A DNA stretch of 64,000 bases, taken from Nocardia spumae. GTDB taxonomy: Bacteria > Actinomycetota > Actinomycetes > Mycobacteriales > Mycobacteriaceae. The stretch's first letter is position 1; each line of letters starts with the position of its first letter. Of the stretch, positions 1 to 13,849 are shown piece by piece. Location: NCBI RefSeq assembly GCF_020733635.1, contig NZ_JAJFZL010000001.1:1116001-1180000 (forward strand). Reading direction: 5' to 3'. The notes beneath the pieces are model-generated. The model searched no databases. It had not been told where the DNA came from and saw nothing but the letters and a program-made list of their open reading frames with translations. Made by a program: the position numbers and the translations under genes.

Positions 1-3000
1 AGACGCTCGCGGACCGGTTGATCCGGGTGCTCGAATCGCTGCTCGGTGAGCCCGCCGCACAGGTGGGCGAGCTCGACATCCTGGTCGACTCCGCCGAACG
101 CGATCGAATCGTGGTGGAGTGGAACGACACTCGCCATCCGATCGAGCCGCAGCTGCTGCTCGACGGCTACCGCGCCGCCGTGGCGGCGCATCCGGATCGG
201 ATCGCGGTCGCCTACGAGGGCTCCGAACTGACCTACCGCGAGTTCGACGAGCGCGTCAACCGCTTGGCGCGCTTGCTGATCGAGCGCGGTGTCGGATCGG
301 AATCGCTGGTCGCGCTGTCGGTCCGGCGTTCGCTGGATCTGGTCGTCGGGATGTACGCGATCATCACCGCGGGCGGCGCCTACGTGCCGCTGGATCCGGA
401 CCATCCGGCCGAGCGGATCGGTCACGTGCTGGAGACGGCGCAGCCGGTCTGTCTCGTCACCACCACCGCCGACGCCGTGCCGGTCCCGGATGGACTCGAT
501 GTGATCACCATCGACACCGTCGACTGGTCGGGCTTCGAGGGCACCACCGTGCGCGACGAGGAACTGCTGCGCCCGGTCCGCCCGGAGAACCCGGCCTACG
601 TGATCTTCACGTCGGGTTCGACCGGACGGCCCAAGGGCGTCGCGGTGTCGCACGCGGCGATCCACAACCAGACCACCTGGATGCTCGCCGAATATCCGAT
701 GTCCACCGGCGACGTGTATCTGCAGAAGACCGCCACGACCTTCGACGTGTCGCTGTGGGGCTACTTCATGCCGCTGCGCGTCGGCGCGACCCTCGTGGTC
801 GCGACGCCGGACGGCCATCGCGATCCGGTGTACCTGGCGGAAACCATTGCCGCGCAGCGGGTGACGGTGACCGACTTCGTGCCGTCGATGCTCACGGTCT
901 TCGCCGCGCACACCGCGGCCGGATCGATCCCGACCCTGCGTGACATCTTCGCGATCGGCGAGGCGCTGCCGCCGGAGACCGTCGCGGCGGTCAGCGCGAT
1001 ATCCGATGCCGTCGTGCACAACCTCTACGGACCCACCGAGGCCGCCGTCTCGATCACCTACTGGCCGGCCACCGCCGCCGACACCGCGGTCGTGCCGATC
1101 GGACGCCCGCAGTGGAATTCGCAGGTGTACGTGCTGGATTCGCGGCTGCGCCCGGTGCCCGCGGGCGTCGTGGGCGAGTTGTACCTGGCCGGCGATCAGC
1201 TGGCGCGCGGCTACGTGGCGCGTCCGGATCTGACCTCGGACCGCTTCGTCGCCGACCCGTTCGCCGCCGGTCAGCGGATGTACCGCACCGGTGACCTCGT
1301 GCGGTGGCGTGCGGAGCAGCCCGGTGTCGACGGCGGCGTCCGCGAGCCCGCCGTGGTTACGCGGGCTGCCGCTTCCGGGCCTGGAGCTACCGCCGGTGTC
1401 CTCGAATACCTCGGCCGCACCGACTTCCAGGTCAAGTTCCGCGGCCAGCGCATCGAACTCGGTGAGATCGAATCGGCGCTGCTGGCACAGCCGTCGGTGA
1501 GCCAGACGGTCGCCCTGGTGATGGATTCGGAACTGGGCGATCAGCTGGTGGCCTACGCCGTGCCGGTCCCCGGCGCGCGGATCGAGCAGTCCGAACTGCT
1601 CGCCGCCATCGGGGAGGTCCTGCCGAGCTACATGGTGCCCGCGGTGATCGTCGGACTCGACGCGTTCCCGCTCAACACCAGCGGCAAGCTGGATCGCAAG
1701 GCGCTGCCGGCGCCGACGTTCACCCGGACCGAGTTCCGGGCTCCGACGACGCCGATCGAGGAGATCGTGGCCGGTGTCTTCGCCGATGTGCTCGGTGTCG
1801 CACGGGTCGGTGTGGACGACGATTTCTTCGCCCTCGGCGGTAACTCGCTGATCGCGACCCAGGTGGTCGCCCGCCTCGGCGCGGCGGTGGATACCCGGGT
1901 GCCGATCCGCACACTGTTCGAAACCCCCACGGTCGGCGCGCTGGCGGCCGCCATCGAGTCCTCGGCCCGTGGTGCGCGGGTGGCCGAACTGGGCAGTATC
2001 GCCCGGCCGGAACAGATTCCGCTGTCGCTGGCGCAGCAGCGGATGTGGTTCCTCAACCGCTTCGATCCGGAATCGACCGCCTACAACGTGCCGATGGCGC
2101 TGCGGCTGAGCGGCGATCTCGATGTGGACGCGCTACAGGCCGCACTGGGCGATCTGGTCGACCGGCACGAGGTGCTGCGCACCATGTACCCGGAGACCGA
2201 CAGCGGACCGGTGCAGTTGATCCTGCCGCCGGGACGCGCGGTCGCCGCGCCCGAGCGCCGGGTCATCGGCGCCGACGAGGTCGCCGCCGCCGTGACCGAA
2301 TTCTTCGGTACCACCTTCGATGTCACCACCGAGGTGCCGATCCGGGTGGCGCTCTACGAGATCGCCGGCACTCCGGGCGATCACGTGCTGGCGATCGTCA
2401 TCCATCACATCAGCGGTGACGGTTCCTCCGCGGGACCGATGACCCGCGATCTGATGACCGCCTACGCCGCCCGGTCCGCGAGCGAGTCGCCGGCCTGGGC
2501 GCCACTGCGGGTGCAGTACGCCGACTACAGCATCTGGCAGCGGGAACTGCTCGGCAGCGAGGACGATCCGGAATCGCTGGCCGCCAAGCAGTTGTCGTAC
2601 TGGACCGAGACCCTGGCCGACTTGCCCGATCAGCTGGATCTGCCCGCGGATCGTCCGCGCCCGGCGGTGCAGTCGTTCGCCGGTCGCAGTGTGGACGTGC
2701 GAATCGACAGCGAAACCCACGCCGCGCTGGTGGATCTGGCGCGGGCCGAGGGCGCGACGCTGTTCATGGTCGTGCACACCGCGCTGGCGGTGCTGCTGGC
2801 CCGGCTGTCGGGCACCGACGACATCGCGATCGGCACTCCGGTCGCGGGTCGTGGTGAGGCGGCGCTCGACGATCTGATCGGTATGTTCGTCAACACCCTG
2901 GTGTTCCGCACCCGGGTCGAGGGCGGCACCGGGTTCACGGATCTGCTCGCGCGCCAACGGGAATCGGATATCGCGGCCTTCGCCCACGCGGATGTGCCGT

Positions 3001-6000
3001 TCGAGCGCTTGGTGGAGGTGCTCAACCCGGTCCGGTCGACGGCGCGGCATCCGCTGTTCCAGGTCGGCCTGTCGTTCCAGAACCTGGCGCAGACCAGCCT
3101 GGAACTGCCGGGCCTGACGGTGTCCGGGCTCGGCGCCGAAGCCGAGGTATCGCAGTTCGATCTGCATCTGATCGTGTTCGACCGCTACGACGAGTCCGGC
3201 GCGCCAGATGGCATCGGCGGTCACTTCACGTACGCGACAGACCTTTTCGACGCCGAGACCGTCGCCGGATTCGCCGGCCGGTTCGTCCGCCTGCTCGAGG
3301 CGATCGTCGCCGCGCCGCGTACCGCGGTCGGTGATCTCGAATTCCTCGAGGCGGCCGAACGGCGGGAGCTCATCTCCGGCCACAACGCCACCGATCGGGC
3401 CGTCGACACCGGCGCGACACTGACCTCGCTGCTCGCGGATCGCATCGCCGCGACCCCCGAGGCGGTCGCGCTGGTGGACTCCGACGGCGGCACCGTGTCC
3501 TACGCCGAACTCGGCGAGCGGGTGAACGGGCTGGCCCGGCATCTGATCTCGCTGGGCGTGGGTCCGGAGTCGCGGGTGGCGCTGGCGCTACGCCGCTCCG
3601 TGGACCTGGTGGTGGCCATGTACGCGGTCACCGCCGCCGGCGGCGCCTACGTGCCGGTCGATCCGGATCAGCCCGCCGAGCGCACCGACTACATCCTGCG
3701 CACCGCGGCACCGGTCTGTGTACTGACCATCGCCGGGTCCGGATTCGATACCGATGCCGCACCGCTGGTGCGCATCGACGAGCCGGTCGAGTTCGACGGC
3801 GCTCCGCTGAGTGCCGACGAGTTGCTGGGTGAGCTGAGCCCGCAGCACACGGCGTATGTCATCTTCACGTCCGGTTCTACCGGCCGCCCCAAGGGCGTGG
3901 CCGTACCGCATGCCGCGATCGTGAACCAGTTGCTCTGGGCGGTCGACGAATTCACACTCGGCGCCGACGACGCCGTCCTGCTGAAGACCGCGGCGACCTT
4001 CGACCTGTCGGTCTGGGAGTTCTGGACCGCCGCGGTCTGCGGTGGCCGGTTGGTCGTCGCCACGGCCGACGGTCACCAGGATCCGGAGTACCTGAACGCG
4101 CTGATGCGCCGGGAGTCGGTGACCACCCTGCACGTGGTGCCCTCCATGCTGGACGCGCTGCTGACCGAATCCGCCGGGGCACTACCGGATTCGCTGCGGC
4201 GGGTGCTGGCCATCGGTGAGGCGCTGCCGGGTGCGACCGCGCAGCGGTTCCGCCGGGCGAACACCGCGCGGTTGTTCAACCTGTACGGCCCGACCGAGGC
4301 CGCGGTCTCGGTCACCAGCCACGAGGTCACCGCCGCCGACACCGGCTCGGTGCCGATCGGCGCGCCCGAGTGGAATACCCGGGTGTACGTGCTGGATTCG
4401 CGGTTGCGGCCGGTTCCGCGCGGTGTCGCGGGTGAGCTGTATCTGGCCGGCGCGCAGCTGGCCCGGGGCTACTTCGGTCGCGCGGATCTGACCGCCGAGC
4501 GCTTCGTGGCCGATCCGTTCGACGCGGGTGCGCGGATGTATCGCACCGGTGACCTCGCGGCCTGGACCGCCGACGGCGAGCTGGATTACCGGGGCCGCGT
4601 GGACTTCCAGGTGAAGATTCGCGGCTTCCGCATCGAGTTGGGCGAAATCGAGGCCGCGCTGCTGGCGTTGCCGGAGATCGGCTCGGCGGCGGTGATCGCC
4701 ACGTCCGATCAGCGCCTCGGCGACCGTCTGGTTGGGTATCTGGTTCCCGCCGCGGGTGCGGATGTCGATGTGGCCCGGGTGAATTCGGAGCTGCAGGCCG
4801 CGCTGCCGTCGTATATGGTCCCGGCCGCGTGGGTCGTCCTCGAGGCGTTGCCGCTCAACGTCAACGGCAAGCTCGATCGCAAGGCCCTGCCGGAACCGGA
4901 ATTCGAGTCCACCCCGTACCGGGCGCCGTCGACGGCGGCCGAACGGGCCGTCGCCGAGGTCTTCGCCGAGGTGCTCGGCCGCGACGAGATCGGTATCGAC
5001 GACGACTTCTTCGGCCTGGGCGGTAACAGCATCCTGTCGATCCAGGTGGTCTCGCGGGCCAAGGCCCGCGGGGTGCGGTTCAGCGCGCGGGACGTGTTCG
5101 AACATCCCACCATCGCGGGCCTGGCCGCGGTCTCGGTCGACACCGACGCCGACGAGCCGGAGCTGCCCACCGGGCCGCTGGTGGAGCCGGACGCCGCCGA
5201 TCTGCGGCGCTGGGAGCAGACCTACCCGGGTATGACCGAGGTGTGGCCGCTGTCGCCGCTGCAGTCGGGTCTGCTGTTCCACGCGATGCTGACCTCGTCC
5301 GGGGTCGACATCTACACCCAGCAGGCGGTCATCGACTTCACCGGTGCGCTGGACGCGCAGCGCCTGCGGGCCGCTGCGCAGGGTCTGCTCGATCGCTACG
5401 ACAACCTGCGGGTGGCCTTCGCGGCCGATGCCGACGGTCAGCCGGTGCAGATCGTGCTCGACGAGGTCCGGGTGCCGTGGCGCGAGATCGATCTGACCGG
5501 AGTGGCGCAGACCGAACGGGAATCCGAACTGCAGCGGCAGCTGCGGGAGGACCGGGCCTCGCACTTCGATATGGCGACCGCGCCGCTGGTGCGCTTCACG
5601 CTGTACCGGACCGTCTCGGCCGCGGACGCCGACCCGATGTGGCGGCTGGCGATCACCGCGCACCACATCCTGTTCGACGGCTGGTCGATGCCGCTGCTGA
5701 TGCGGGATCTGCTGGTGCTCTACGCCGTGCACGGCGACCGCTCCGCACTGCCCGAGCTCACCTCCTACCGGGACTTCCTGGCGTGGCTGTCGATCCGGGA
5801 TCGCGACGAGTCGATGCGCGCGTGGCAGCAGGCGCTGGCCGGGGTCGAGGAACCGACCCGGCTCGCCGCCGAGGCCAAGGTGGAGGAGAGCAGCGGAAGC
5901 CTGGAGGTCGGCAAGCATCAGGTCGTCCTGGATGCCGAGACCACCGGCCGGATCACCCGGCGCGCGGCGGAACTCGGCGTCACCGTCAACACCGTGATGC

Positions 6001-9000
6001 AGGCGGCCTGGGGCATCCTGCTCGGCCGCATGACCGGCCGTGACGATGTGGTGTTCGGCGCCACGGTGTCGGGACGCCCGGCGCAGTTGCCGGGTATCGA
6101 GTCCATGGTGGGTCTGTTCATCAACACGCTGCCCGTGCGGGTGCGGGTGGACGGACAGGTGAGCACCGGTGAACTGCTCACCCGCCTGCAGGGTGAGCAG
6201 GCGGCCCTGCTCGACCACCACTACCTCGGACTGGCCGATATCCAGCAGGTCGCCGGTGACGGTGTCGAATTCGATTCGCTGCTGGTCTTCGAGTCCTATC
6301 CGGTCGACGCCGACGCCATCGCGGCGGCCAGCGCGATCGACGGGATGTCGGTGGCCGGTGTCGATTTCGTCGGCAACACCCACTACCCGCTGACCCTGAT
6401 GGTCACCGCCGAATCCGTCATCGAGATCGGGCTGGAGTACCTGACCAGCCGCTTCACCGAGGCCGAGGTGGCGGAGCTGGGAGCCCGCCTGGTCCGGGTG
6501 CTGACCGCACTGGCCGGTCCCGCGCAGGACCGGGTGGTCGATATCGATGTGCTGCTCGGCGCGGACGAGGCCCATCGCATCCTGGTGGACTGGAACGACA
6601 GGTATGTGCCGGTCGAGCCGGGTCTGCTGCTGGACGGCTACCGCCGTGCGGTCGCCGAGTACCCGGATCGGGTCGCGGTGTCCTTCGAGGGCGCCGAGCT
6701 GACCTACCGTGAGTTCGACGAGAAGGTGAACCTCCTCGCCCGCCGGCTGATCTGGCAGGACGTGGGCCCGGAGTCACTGGTCGGGCTGGCGATCCGGCGG
6801 TCGCTGGAACAGGTCGTCGCGATGTACGCGATCGTCACCGCCGGTGGCGCCTACGTGCCGCTGGATCCGGACCACCCCGCGGAGCGGATCGCGCACGTGC
6901 TCGAGACCGCGCAACCGGTCTGTGTGCTGACCCGCACCGCCGACGCGGTACCGGTGCCCGACGGCGTGGAGGTCATGAACCTCGACACCGTGGATCTGGA
7001 CGGCTTCGAGACCACTCCGGTGCGCGCGGACGAACTGCTGGCGCCGATCCATCCGGACAACCCGGCCTACGTGATCTTCACGTCGGGTTCGACCGGACGG
7101 CCGAAGGGTGTGGCGATCTCGCACCGCACCATCCAGAACCAGATCAGCGTGATGCTGGTGCAGTACCCGATGACCGCCGACGACGTCTATCTCGAGAAGA
7201 CGCCCACCACATTCGACATCTCGCTGTGGGGCTACTTCATGACGTTGCGGGTGGGCGCGAAACTGGTCGTGGCCACCCCGGACGGCCACCGCGATCCGCT
7301 GTACCTGGCGGAAACCATTGCCGCGCAGCGGGTCACGATCTCCGACTTCGTGCCCTCGATGCTGACGGTGCTCGCCGCGCACACCCCGGCCGGTGCGATT
7401 CCGACCCTGCGCACGATCCTCGCCGCGGGTGAGGCGCTGCCGCCGGAAACCGTCGCGGCGGTGCAGGCGATCAGCAATGCCCGGGTGCACAACCTCTACG
7501 GCCCCACCGAGGCCACGGTCAGCGTGACGCACTGGGCCGCGACGGGTGCCGAGCCGCTGAGCGTCCCGATCGGGCGCCCGGAGGGCAACGTCCGGGTCTA
7601 CGTGCTGGATTCGCGGTTGCGTCCGGTGCCCGCGGGCGTGGTCGGCGAGTTGTACCTGGCCGGCGATCAGCTGGCCCGTGGCTACGCGGGTCGCCCGGAT
7701 CTGACCGCGGAGCGGTTCGTGGCCTCCCCGTTCGGTGCCGGTGACCGTATGTACCGCACCGGTGACCTGGTGCGCTGGCGCGAGACCGACGGTACGGGTG
7801 TCCTGGATTACCTGGGCCGCATCGACTTCCAGGTGAAGTTCCGCGGTCAGCGCATCGAGCTGGGCGAGATCGAGTCGGTGGTGCTGGCACAGCCGGCGGT
7901 CAGCCAGGCCGTCGCGTTGGTGATGGATTCGGAGCTGGGCGATCAGCTGGTGGTCTACGCGGTGCCGAAGCCCGGTCTGCGACTGGACCAGGCGGCCCTG
8001 CTCGACGCGGCGGGACAGCGGCTACCGGCCTATATGGTGCCGTCGCAGATTATCGAGCTGGAGGCGTTCCCGCTCAACCCGAGCGGCAAGCTGGACCGCA
8101 AGGCGCTGCCCGCGCCGACGTTCAGCCGCCGCGAGTTCCGGGCCCCGTCCACCCCGATCGAGGAGATCGTGGCGGGCGTGTTCGCCGAGGTACTGGGTGT
8201 CGAGCGGATCGGCGCCGACGACGACTTCTTCGAGCTCGGCGGCAACTCGCTGATCGCCACCCAGGTGATCGCGCGAGTCGCCACCGCGGTCGGCACCCGG
8301 GTCGCGGTGCGGGCGCTGTTCGAACGGTCGACGGTCGCGGGATTCGCGGCGGCGATCGAATCGCACACCCGCGAATCCGGCGCCCCGGTGCTGGGCAGCC
8401 TGGCACGGCCGCAACGGATTCCGTTGTCGCTGGCGCAGCAGCGGATGTGGTTCCTGAACCGGTTCGATCCGGATTCGGCCGCCTACAACATGCCGGTCGC
8501 GGTGCGCTTGACCGGTGAGCTCGATGTCGCGGCGCTGCGTGCGGCGATCGGCGACCTGGTGGCTCGCCACGAGGTGCTGCGGACCGTCTACCCGCTGGGC
8601 ACCGACGAATCCGGTGCTGCCGCACTCGATCCGGTGCAGGTGGTCCTGCCGGTCGGCCGGGCGGTTCCGGAACTGGAGCTGCGCGCGGTGACCTCGGCCG
8701 AACTCGAAGCGTCCCTGCTGGAGGTGGTGTCGACGACGTTCGACATCACCGCCGAGGTGCCGCTGCGGGTGGTGCTGTTCGAGATCACCGACGCAAGCGC
8801 CACCGACGCACGGGAATACGTGTTGTCGATGGTCGTCCACCACATCTCGGGTGACGGTTCCTCGATGGCGCCGATGACCCGCGATGTGATGACCGCCTAT
8901 GCCGCCCGCTCGGTCGGCGAGGCGCCCACCTGGCAGCCGTTGCCCGTCCAGTACGCCGACTACAGCGTCTGGCAGCGGGAGCTGCTGGGCCCCGAGGACG

Positions 9001-12000
9001 ATCCGGATTCGCTGGCCGCCAAGCAGGTCGCGTACTGGACCGAGGCGCTGGCCGATCTGCCCGATCAGCTGGATCTGCCACTGGATCGCCCGCGCCCGGC
9101 CACCCAGTCCTACGTGGGCGCGACGGTCACGGTGGATATCGATGCCGAGCTGCACCGGGCGCTGGTGGAACTGGCGCGCGAGCGCGGCGCGACGTTGTTC
9201 ATGGTGGTGCACACCGCCTTCGCGCTGCTGCTGGCGCGGCTGTCGGGGACCGACGACATCGCCATCGGCACTCCGATGGCCGGTCGCGGCGAGCGTGAAC
9301 TCGACGATCTGATCGGTATGTTCGTCAACACCCTGGTGTTCCGCACCCGGGTGGACTCCGGTGAGCCGTTCGTGGAACTGCTGGCCCGGCAGCGTGACGC
9401 GGACCTGCAGGCGTTCACTCACGCGGATCTGCCGTTCGAACGCCTGGTGGAGATCCTCAACCCGGTCCGGTCGACCGCGCACCACCCGCTGTTCCAGGTG
9501 GGCCTGTCGTTCCAGAACCAGGGTTCGGCGAGCCTGGAGCTGCCCGGACTGACGCTGTCCGGCGTCGAACTCGACACCGAGCTCTCGCAGTTCGACTTGA
9601 ACCTGCTGATCACCGACGGTTACGACACCGCGGGCGCGCCCACCGGCATCACCGGTGCGCTCACCTACGCGACCGCCGTCTTCGACGAGGCCACCGTGCG
9701 TGGTTTCGTGGATCGGTTCGTCCGTATCCTGCGCGGCATCGTCGCCGCGCCGGATCTGGCGGTGGGTGAGCTCGAGATCCTGGACGGCTCCGAGCGTCGG
9801 GCACTGGCCGCCCGCAACGAGACCGCGCACGAGACCGATCGCGCGGCCACGCTGGCCTCGCTGTTGCGATCCTCGATGGCGGCGGACCCGCAGGCGGTGG
9901 CACTGACCGAGGACGGCGTCGGGAACGTCGGCTACGGCGAGCTGTCGGATCGGGTGAACACCCTTGCCCGGCATCTGATCTCGCTGGGTGTGGGGCCGGA
10001 GGTCCGGGTGGTGCTGGCCATGCGCCGGTCCGCCGGACTGGTGGCCGCCATGTACGCGGTGACCACGGCCGGTGGCGTCTATGTGCCGGTCGACCCCGAC
10101 CAGCCCGCCGAGCGGACCGGTTTCATCCTCGAGACCGCCGCGCCGATCTGCGTGCTGACCGATGCCGAGACGGGATTCGAGACCGAATACGCGCCGGTGA
10201 TCACGGTGGACGCACTCGATCTGTCGCAGTACTCCACGGCCGAGGTCACCGATGCCGACCGGACGGCGCCGCTGCTGCCGGAGCACACCGCCTATGTGCT
10301 GTTCACCTCCGGCTCCACCGGCCGCCCCAAGGGTGTGGCGGTGCCGCACGCCGCCATCGTCAACCAGATGCTGTGGCTGGCGGGCGAATTCGAACTCGAT
10401 ACCGACGATGTGGTGCTGCTGCAGGCACCGGCGACCTTCGACATCTCCGAGTGGGCCTACTGGTCCCCGGCGGTGAGCGGCGGGCGCATGGTGATCGCTC
10501 GCGAGGGCGGACAGCGGGATCCGGAGTATCTGAACGCGCTGATGGCCCGGGAATCGGTGACCAGCCTGCACCTGGTGCCGTCGCTGCTGGATGCGCTGCT
10601 GATCGATTCCGGTGGGCAGCTGGCGGATTCGCTGCGCCGGGTGCTGACCATCGGTGAGGCGCTGCCCGCCGCGACCGCGCAGCGGTTCCGCGCGGCGAAC
10701 GCGGCCGGGCTGTTCAACGTCTACGGTCCGACCGAGGCCGCGGTCTCGGTCACCAACCATCTGGTGACCGATGCCGACCAGGCGTCGGTGTCGATCGGCG
10801 CGCCGGAGTGGAACAGCCGGGTCTACGTGCTGGATTCGCGTCTGCACCCGGTGCCCGACGGTGTCTCCGGCGAGTTGTATCTCGGCGGTGTGCAGTTGGC
10901 GCGCGGCTACTTCGGCCGCCCGGATCTGACCGCGGACCGGTTCGTGGCCGATCCGTTCGTCGCCGGGGAGCGGATGTACCGCACGGGCGACCTGGTGGCC
11001 TGGACCGCCGACGGCGAGCTGGATTACCGGGGCCGCACCGACTTCCAGGTGAAGATCCGCGGATTCCGCATCGAGCTGGGCGAGATCGAGGCCGCGATCC
11101 TCGCGCTCGGTTCGGTCGCGCGGACCGCGGTCCTCGCGAAGACCGATGAGCGCCTGGGTGATCGACTGGTGGCCTACCTGGTCCCGGCCGACGCCGACGC
11201 CGGTCTCGATCCGGAGGCGGTCGCCGCGGAGCTGGCGGAGGCACTGCCGTCGTACATGGTGCCCGCGGCCTTCGTGGTGCTGGCCGAACTGCCGCTCAAC
11301 AGCAGCGGCAAACTCGACCGGAAGGCACTGCCGGAACCCGAGTTCCGCACCACGCGGTACCGGGCGCCGTCAACTCCGGCCGAGCATGTCCTCACCGGGA
11401 TCATCACCGAGATGCTGGGCAACGACGAGATCGGCGTCGACGACGACTTCTTCGCCGTCGGCGGTAACAGCATCCTGTCGATCCAGCTGGTGGCGCGGGC
11501 GAAGGTGCAGGGCGTGAACTTCCGCGCCCGTGACGTCTTCGAGCGCCGCACCATCGCGGCACTGGCCGCGGGGGCCGAGATCGGTGAGGGGACCCAGCTG
11601 GAACTGCCGACCGGCCCGCTCGTCGAGGTCGGGCCCGAGGACATGCGCCAGTGGGAGCGGGACTATCCGGGCCTGGTCGAGGTGTGGCCGCTGTCGCCGC
11701 TGCAGTCGGGTCTGCTGTTCCACGCGATGATGACTCAGTCCACCGTCGACGTGTACGGCCAGCAGGCGATCATCGCCTTCGAGGGCGCGTTGGACGTGGA
11801 GCGGTTGCGGGCCGGCGCCCAGGCGATGCTCGACCGCTACGACAACCTGCGGGTCGCCTTCGCCGCCGATGCCGACGGCCGTCCGGTGCAGCTGGTGCAG
11901 GACCGGGTGGATGTCCCGTGGCAGGACGTGGATCTGACCGGGCTGCCGGAGTCCGAGGGTGCGGCGGCACTGCGGGATCAGCTCGCCGAGGACCGGCGCC

Positions 12001-13799
12001 GCCGCTTCGATATGGCGACCGCACCGCTGTTGCGGTTCACGCTGTACCGGATCGGGGATGCGGAGGCGCAGCAGTGGCAGCTGGCGATCACCGCGCACCA
12101 CATCGTCTTCGACGGCTGGTCGATGCCGCTGCTGATGCGCGATCTGCTGGTGCTGTACGCCACCGGCGGTGACGCCTCCGCGTTGCCCCAGGTCAACTCG
12201 TATCGCGATTTCCTGGCCTGGCTGTCGACCCGCGATATCGAGGATTCGCTGCGGGCGTGGCAGGAGGCCCTGTCCGGGGTCACCGAGCCGACCCAGCTGG
12301 CCTCGCAGTCGCAGTCGGCCGAGACCTACGGCTCGGAGAAGTTCTTCACCGAACTGGACACCAGCCTCACGCAGCGCTTGAACAAGTTCTGCGCGGATCT
12401 GGGCATCACGGTGAACACGCTGGTCCAGGCATCGTGGGGGTTGTTGCTCGGGCGCCTGACCAACCGCGAGGACGTGGTGTTCGGCGCCACCGTCTCCGGC
12501 CGTCCGCCGGAGCTGCCGGGTGTCGAATCCATGGTCGGCCTGTTCATCAACACGCTGCCGGTCCGGGTGCATCTCGACGACCGGAACACGGTGGCGGAGA
12601 TGCTGACGGCGTTGCAGCGGGAGCAGGCCGCGCTGCTGGACCACCACTATGTGGGGCTCACCGATATTCAGCGGGTGAGCGGTCCGGCCGTCGCGTTCGA
12701 CTCGCTGGTGGTCTTCGAGTCCTATCCGGTGGATCGGGAATCGATCGAGGCGGTCACCTCGATCGACGGGATGTCGGTGACCGGTGTCGACTTCGCCGGC
12801 GCCACGCACTACCCGATGACCCTGTGGGTGACCGCGGAAGCGACCATCGGACTGAACCTGGAGTATCTGACCAGCCGCTTCTCCGCGGAGGACGTGCGGA
12901 CGCTGGCCGATCGCCTGGTCCGGGTGCTCACCGCGGTGCTGGACGATCCCGAGCGTTCGGTCGGTGCGATCGACATCCTCGATCAGGCCGAGCGCGACCG
13001 CATCCTCGCGGAGTCGCAGGTCGGCACCGCGGCGGCGGCCGAGCCCGCCCGGGTCGGCACCCGCACGCTGGCCAACGTCCTCGGCAAGGTGGTCGAGGAG
13101 GATCCGCAGGCGCCGGCGCTGCTGGACGGTGACGCCGAAATCGCCTACCACGAGGTCGATTCGCGGTCGTCGAAGCTGGCGCGGGTGCTCATCGGCCGCG
13201 GTGTGGGACCGGGTGACATCGTCGCGGTGACGTTGCCGCGTTCGGTGGATGCGGTGGTCGCGCTGTGGGCGATCCAGAAGGCCGGGGCGGCGGCGCTGTT
13301 CGCCGACGGTCTGTCCTTCGGTGAGATCGTCTCCGCCGGAGCCGGATTCGGTATCACGCTGGAACCGGCCGCCAAGTCGGTGCGGTGGCTGGTACCGACC
13401 GATCCGAAGGTGCGTGCGGAAATCGATGCGGCACAGTCGCATCCGGTCTCCTACGCCGATCGGGTCCGGCCGTTGGCCGACGATCATCCGGCCTTCGTGA
13501 TCCGCACCTCCGAGGGTGGTCTGCGCACCCTCACCCAGGAGCAGGCGCTCGACCACGCCGACACGATGCGCGGGGAGTACGAGATCGACTACGAGTCGAC
13601 CACGTACACCACGGCGGCGGGTGGTCCGGCGGCGCTGGCGGAATTCCTGGCGGTCGCGACGGCGGGTGCCCTGTCGGTTCTGCCGACCGGGGATATCGGC
13701 GGTGATCTGGAGGACGGCGAGGTGAGCCACTGGTTCGTAGCTGTGGGTGAGCCCGACGATGCCGGTGGTGACGACATCCAGGTGATCGTCGCGGAGTGA
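1..13799 (+). CDS. Nonribosomal peptide synthetase, 3' part (C-end, A-T-C-A-T-C-A-T-C-A-T-C, degenerate A)
   Basis: The frame is open from base 3, and the first codons read as the end of a condensation domain, so the true start lies left of the window. Residues are numbered from the TTG at 18. Four adenylation domains carry the [11 protein letters not shown] loop near residues 194, 1280, 2354 and 3429. Each is followed by a carrier domain with the phosphopantetheine serine in GGNS (S610, S1671, S2744, S3818). Condensation domains alternate between a [10 protein letters not shown] type with HHISGDG (about 667 and 2804) and a [13 protein letters not shown] type with HHI-FDGWS (about 1744 and 3892). 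No epimerase, methyltransferase or thioesterase is visible. The last about 245 residues are an A-domain fragment whose P-loop is replaced by VIRTSEGG. Specificity residues read by eye (235-331) are DVWDFILVS, DLWHLILVS, DIWDLALVS and DIWHLIVVS; I do not assign substrates. Product unknown. The gene ends just before a hairpin terminator. Confidence 0.95.
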   Translation, partial: TLADRLIRVLESLLGEPAAQVGELDILVDSAERDRIVVEWNDTRHPIEPQLLLDGYRAAVAAHPDRIAVAYEGSELTYREFDERVNRLARLLIERGVGSESLVALSVRRSLDLVVGMYAIITAGGAYVPLDPDHPAERIGHVLETAQPVCLVTTTADAVPVPDGLDVITIDTVDWSGFEGTTVRDEELLRPVRPENPAYVIFTSGSTGRPKGVAVSHAAIHNQTTWMLAEYPMSTGDVYLQKTATTFDVSLWGYFMPLRVGATLVVATPDGHRDPVYLAETIAAQRVTVTDFVPSMLTVFAAHTAAGSIPTLRDIFAIGEALPPETVAAVSAISDAVVHNLYGPTEAAVSITYWPATAADTAVVPIGRPQWNSQVYVLDSRLRPVPAGVVGELYLAGDQLARGYVARPDLTSDRFVADPFAAGQRMYRTGDLVRWRAEQPGVDGGVREPAVVTRAAASGPGATAGVLEYLGRTDFQVKFRGQRIELGEIESALLAQPSVSQTVALVMDSELGDQLVAYAVPVPGARIEQSELLAAIGEVLPSYMVPAVIVGLDAFPLNTSGKLDRKALPAPTFTRTEFRAPTTPIEEIVAGVFADVLGVARVGVDDDFFALGGNSLIATQVVARLGAAVDTRVPIRTLFETPTVGALAAAIESSARGARVAELGSIARPEQIPLSLAQQRMWFLNRFDPESTAYNVPMALRLSGDLDVDALQAALGDLVDRHEVLRTMYPETDSGPVQLILPPGRAVAAPERRVIGADEVAAAVTEFFGTTFDVTTEVPIRVALYEIAGTPGDHVLAIVIHHISGDGSSAGPMTRDLMTAYAARSASESPAWAPLRVQYADYSIWQRELLGSEDDPESLAAKQLSYWTETLADLPDQLDLPADRPRPAVQSFAGRSVDVRIDSETHAALVDLARAEGATLFMVVHTALAVLLARLSGTDDIAIGTPVAGRGEAALDDLIGMFVNTLVFRTRVEGGTGFTDLLARQRESDIAAFAHADVPFERLVEVLNPVRSTARHPLFQVGLSFQNLAQTSLELPGLTVSGLGAEAEVSQFDLHLIVFDRYDESGAPDGIGGHFTYATDLFDAETVAGFAGRFVRLLEAIVAAPRTAVGDLEFLEAAERRELISGHNATDRAVDTGATLTSLLADRIAATPEAVALVDSDGGTVSYAELGERVNGLARHLISLGVGPESRVALALRRSVDLVVAMYAVTAAGGAYVPVDPDQPAERTDYILRTAAPVCVLTIAGSGFDTDAAPLVRIDEPVEFDGAPLSADELLGELSPQHTAYVIFTSGSTGRPKGVAVPHAAIVNQLLWAVDEFTLGADDAVLLKTAATFDLSVWEFWTAAVCGGRLVVATADGHQDPEYLNALMRRESVTTLHVVPSMLDALLTESAGALPDSLRRVLAIGEALPGATAQRFRRANTARLFNLYGPTEAAVSVTSHEVTAADTGSVPIGAPEWNTRVYVLDSRLRPVPRGVAGELYLAGAQLARGYFGRADLTAERFVADPFDAGARMYRTGDLAAWTADGELDYRGRVDFQVKIRGFRIELGEIEAALLALPEIGSAAVIATSDQRLGDRLVGYLVPAAGADVDVARVNSELQAALPSYMVPAAWVVLEALPLNVNGKLDRKALPEPEFESTPYRAPSTAAERAVAEVFAEVLGRDEIGIDDDFFGLGGNSILSIQVVSRAKARGVRFSARDVFEHPTIAGLAAVSVDTDADEPELPTGPLVEPDAADLRRWEQTYPGMTEVWPLSPLQSGLLFHAMLTSSGVDIYTQQAVIDFTGALDAQRLRAAAQGLLDRYDNLRVAFAADADGQPVQIVLDEVRVPWREIDLTGVAQTERESELQRQLREDRASHFDMATAPLVRFTLYRTVSAADADPMWRLAITAHHILFDGWSMPLLMRDLLVLYAVHGDRSALPELTSYRDFLAWLSIRDRDESMRAWQQALAGVEEPTRLAAEAKVEESSGSLEVGKHQVVLDAETTGRITRRAAELGVTVNTVMQAAWGILLGRMTGRDDVVFGATVSGRPAQLPGIESMVGLFINTLPVRVRVDGQVSTGELLTRLQGEQAALLDHHYLGLADIQQVAGDGVEFDSLLVFESYPVDADAIAAASAIDGMSVAGVDFVGNTHYPLTLMVTAESVIEIGLEYLTSRFTEAEVAELGARLVRVLTALAGPAQDRVVDIDVLLGADEAHRILVDWNDRYVPVEPGLLLDGYRRAVAEYPDRVAVSFEGAELTYREFDEKVNLLARRLIWQDVGPESLVGLAIRRSLEQVVAMYAIVTAGGAYVPLDPDHPAERIAHVLETAQPVCVLTRTADAVPVPDGVEVMNLDTVDLDGFETTPVRADELLAPIHPDNPAYVIFTSGSTGRPKGVAISHRTIQNQISVMLVQYPMTADDVYLEKTPTTFDISLWGYFMTLRVGAKLVVATPDGHRDPLYLAETIAAQRVTISDFVPSMLTVLAAHTPAGAIPTLRTILAAGEALPPETVAAVQAISNARVHNLYGPTEATVSVTHWAATGAEPLSVPIGRPEGNVRVYVLDSRLRPVPAGVVGELYLAGDQLARGYAGRPDLTAERFVASPFGAGDRMYRTGDLVRWRETDGTGVLDYLGRIDFQVKFRGQRIELGEIESVVLAQPAVSQAVALVMDSELGDQLVVYAVPKPGLRLDQAALLDAAGQRLPAYMVPSQIIELEAFPLNPSGKLDRKALPAPTFSRREFRAPSTPIEEIVAGVFAEVLGVERIGADDDFFELGGNSLIATQVIARVATAVGTRVAVRALFERSTVAGFAAAIESHTRESGAPVLGSLARPQRIPLSLAQQRMWFLNRFDPDSAAYNMPVAVRLTGELDVAALRAAIGDLVARHEVLRTVYPLGTDESGAAALDPVQVVLPVGRAVPELELRAVTSAELEASLLEVVSTTFDITAEVPLRVVLFEITDASATDAREYVLSMVVHHISGDGSSMAPMTRDVMTAYAARSVGEAPTWQPLPVQYADYSVWQRELLGPEDDPDSLAAKQVAYWTEALADLPDQLDLPLDRPRPATQSYVGATVTVDIDAELHRALVELARERGATLFMVVHTAFALLLARLSGTDDIAIGTPMAGRGERELDDLIGMFVNTLVFRTRVDSGEPFVELLARQRDADLQAFTHADLPFERLVEILNPVRSTAHHPLFQVGLSFQNQGSASLELPGLTLSGVELDTELSQFDLNLLITDGYDTAGAPTGITGALTYATAVFDEATVRGFVDRFVRILRGIVAAPDLAVGELEILDGSERRALAARNETAHETDRAATLASLLRSSMAADPQAVALTEDGVGNVGYGELSDRVNTLARHLISLGVGPEVRVVLAMRRSAGLVAAMYAVTTAGGVYVPVDPDQPAERTGFILETAAPICVLTDAETGFETEYAPVITVDALDLSQYSTAEVTDADRTAPLLPEHTAYVLFTSGSTGRPKGVAVPHAAIVNQMLWLAGEFELDTDDVVLLQAPATFDISEWAYWSPAVSGGRMVIAREGGQRDPEYLNALMARESVTSLHLVPSLLDALLIDSGGQLADSLRRVLTIGEALPAATAQRFRAANAAGLFNVYGPTEAAVSVTNHLVTDADQASVSIGAPEWNSRVYVLDSRLHPVPDGVSGELYLGGVQLARGYFGRPDLTADRFVADPFVAGERMYRTGDLVAWTADGELDYRGRTDFQVKIRGFRIELGEIEAAILALGSVARTAVLAKTDERLGDRLVAYLVPADADAGLDPEAVAAELAEALPSYMVPAAFVVLAELPLNSSGKLDRKALPEPEFRTTRYRAPSTPAEHVLTGIITEMLGNDEIGVDDDFFAVGGNSILSIQLVARAKVQGVNFRARDVFERRTIAALAAGAEIGEGTQLELPTGPLVEVGPEDMRQWERDYPGLVEVWPLSPLQSGLLFHAMMTQSTVDVYGQQAIIAFEGALDVERLRAGAQAMLDRYDNLRVAFAADADGRPVQLVQDRVDVPWQDVDLTGLPESEGAAALRDQLAEDRRRRFDMATAPLLRFTLYRIGDAEAQQWQLAITAHHIVFDGWSMPLLMRDLLVLYATGGDASALPQVNSYRDFLAWLSTRDIEDSLRAWQEALSGVTEPTQLASQSQSAETYGSEKFFTELDTSLTQRLNKFCADLGITVNTLVQASWGLLLGRLTNREDVVFGATVSGRPPELPGVESMVGLFINTLPVRVHLDDRNTVAEMLTALQREQAALLDHHYVGLTDIQRVSGPAVAFDSLVVFESYPVDRESIEAVTSIDGMSVTGVDFAGATHYPMTLWVTAEATIGLNLEYLTSRFSAEDVRTLADRLVRVLTAVLDDPERSVGAIDILDQAERDRILAESQVGTAAAAEPARVGTRTLANVLGKVVEEDPQAPALLDGDAEIAYHEVDSRSSKLARVLIGRGVGPGDIVAVTLPRSVDAVVALWAIQKAGAAALFADGLSFGEIVSAGAGFGITLEPAAKSVRWLVPTDPKVRAEIDAAQSHPVSYADRVRPLADDHPAFVIRTSEGGLRTLTQEQALDHADTMRGEYEIDYESTTYTTAAGGPAALAEFLAVATAGALSVLPTGDIGGDLEDGEVSHWFVAVGEPDDAGGDDIQVIVAE
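13059..13796 (+). other. Degenerate C-terminal adenylation-domain remnant of the NRPS
   Basis: After the last condensation domain the protein starts a normal A-domain N-terminus ([20 protein letters not shown], then a [14 protein letters not shown] stretch). It lacks the ATP-binding FTSGSTG loop, the A4/A5 core with YGPTE, the YRTGD motif and the final lysine-containing subdomain. No carrier or release domain follows before the stop. The remnant should be catalytically dead. It may be a relic of a lost fifth module or a docking/structural tail; the peptide would then need release by a separate enzyme or by a partner synthetase outside the window. Confidence 0.75.
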
Positions 13800-13815
13800 C
13801 CCTGTCGTGCCGGGC

Positions 13816-13849
13816 AACGGCCGCACCTCGAACGGGGTGCGGCCGTTTT
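13816..13849 (+). terminator. Rho-independent-type hairpin after the NRPS gene
   Basis: A perfect 12-bp stem, AACGGCCGCACC pairing with GGTGCGGCCGTT, encloses an 8-nt loop. A short T run (TTTT, partly inside the stem end) follows. It starts 17 nt after the NRPS stop codon and should separate the NRPS transcript from the ABC genes. Confidence 0.8.

Noticed and set aside
5160..6560. Epimerisation domains in the NRPS (PLSPLQ-type domains)
   Set aside because: Both PLSPLQ-type domains contain the condensation HHxxxDGW motif and directly precede an A domain. The extra histidine motif of dual epimerase/condensation domains was not seen.
8022..10847. A 941-codon minus-strand frame inside the NRPS gene (and others at 4182-6575 and 11370-14054)
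   Set aside because: Histidine/Arg/Gly-rich antisense translation with no motif, lying fully inside intact NRPS domains.
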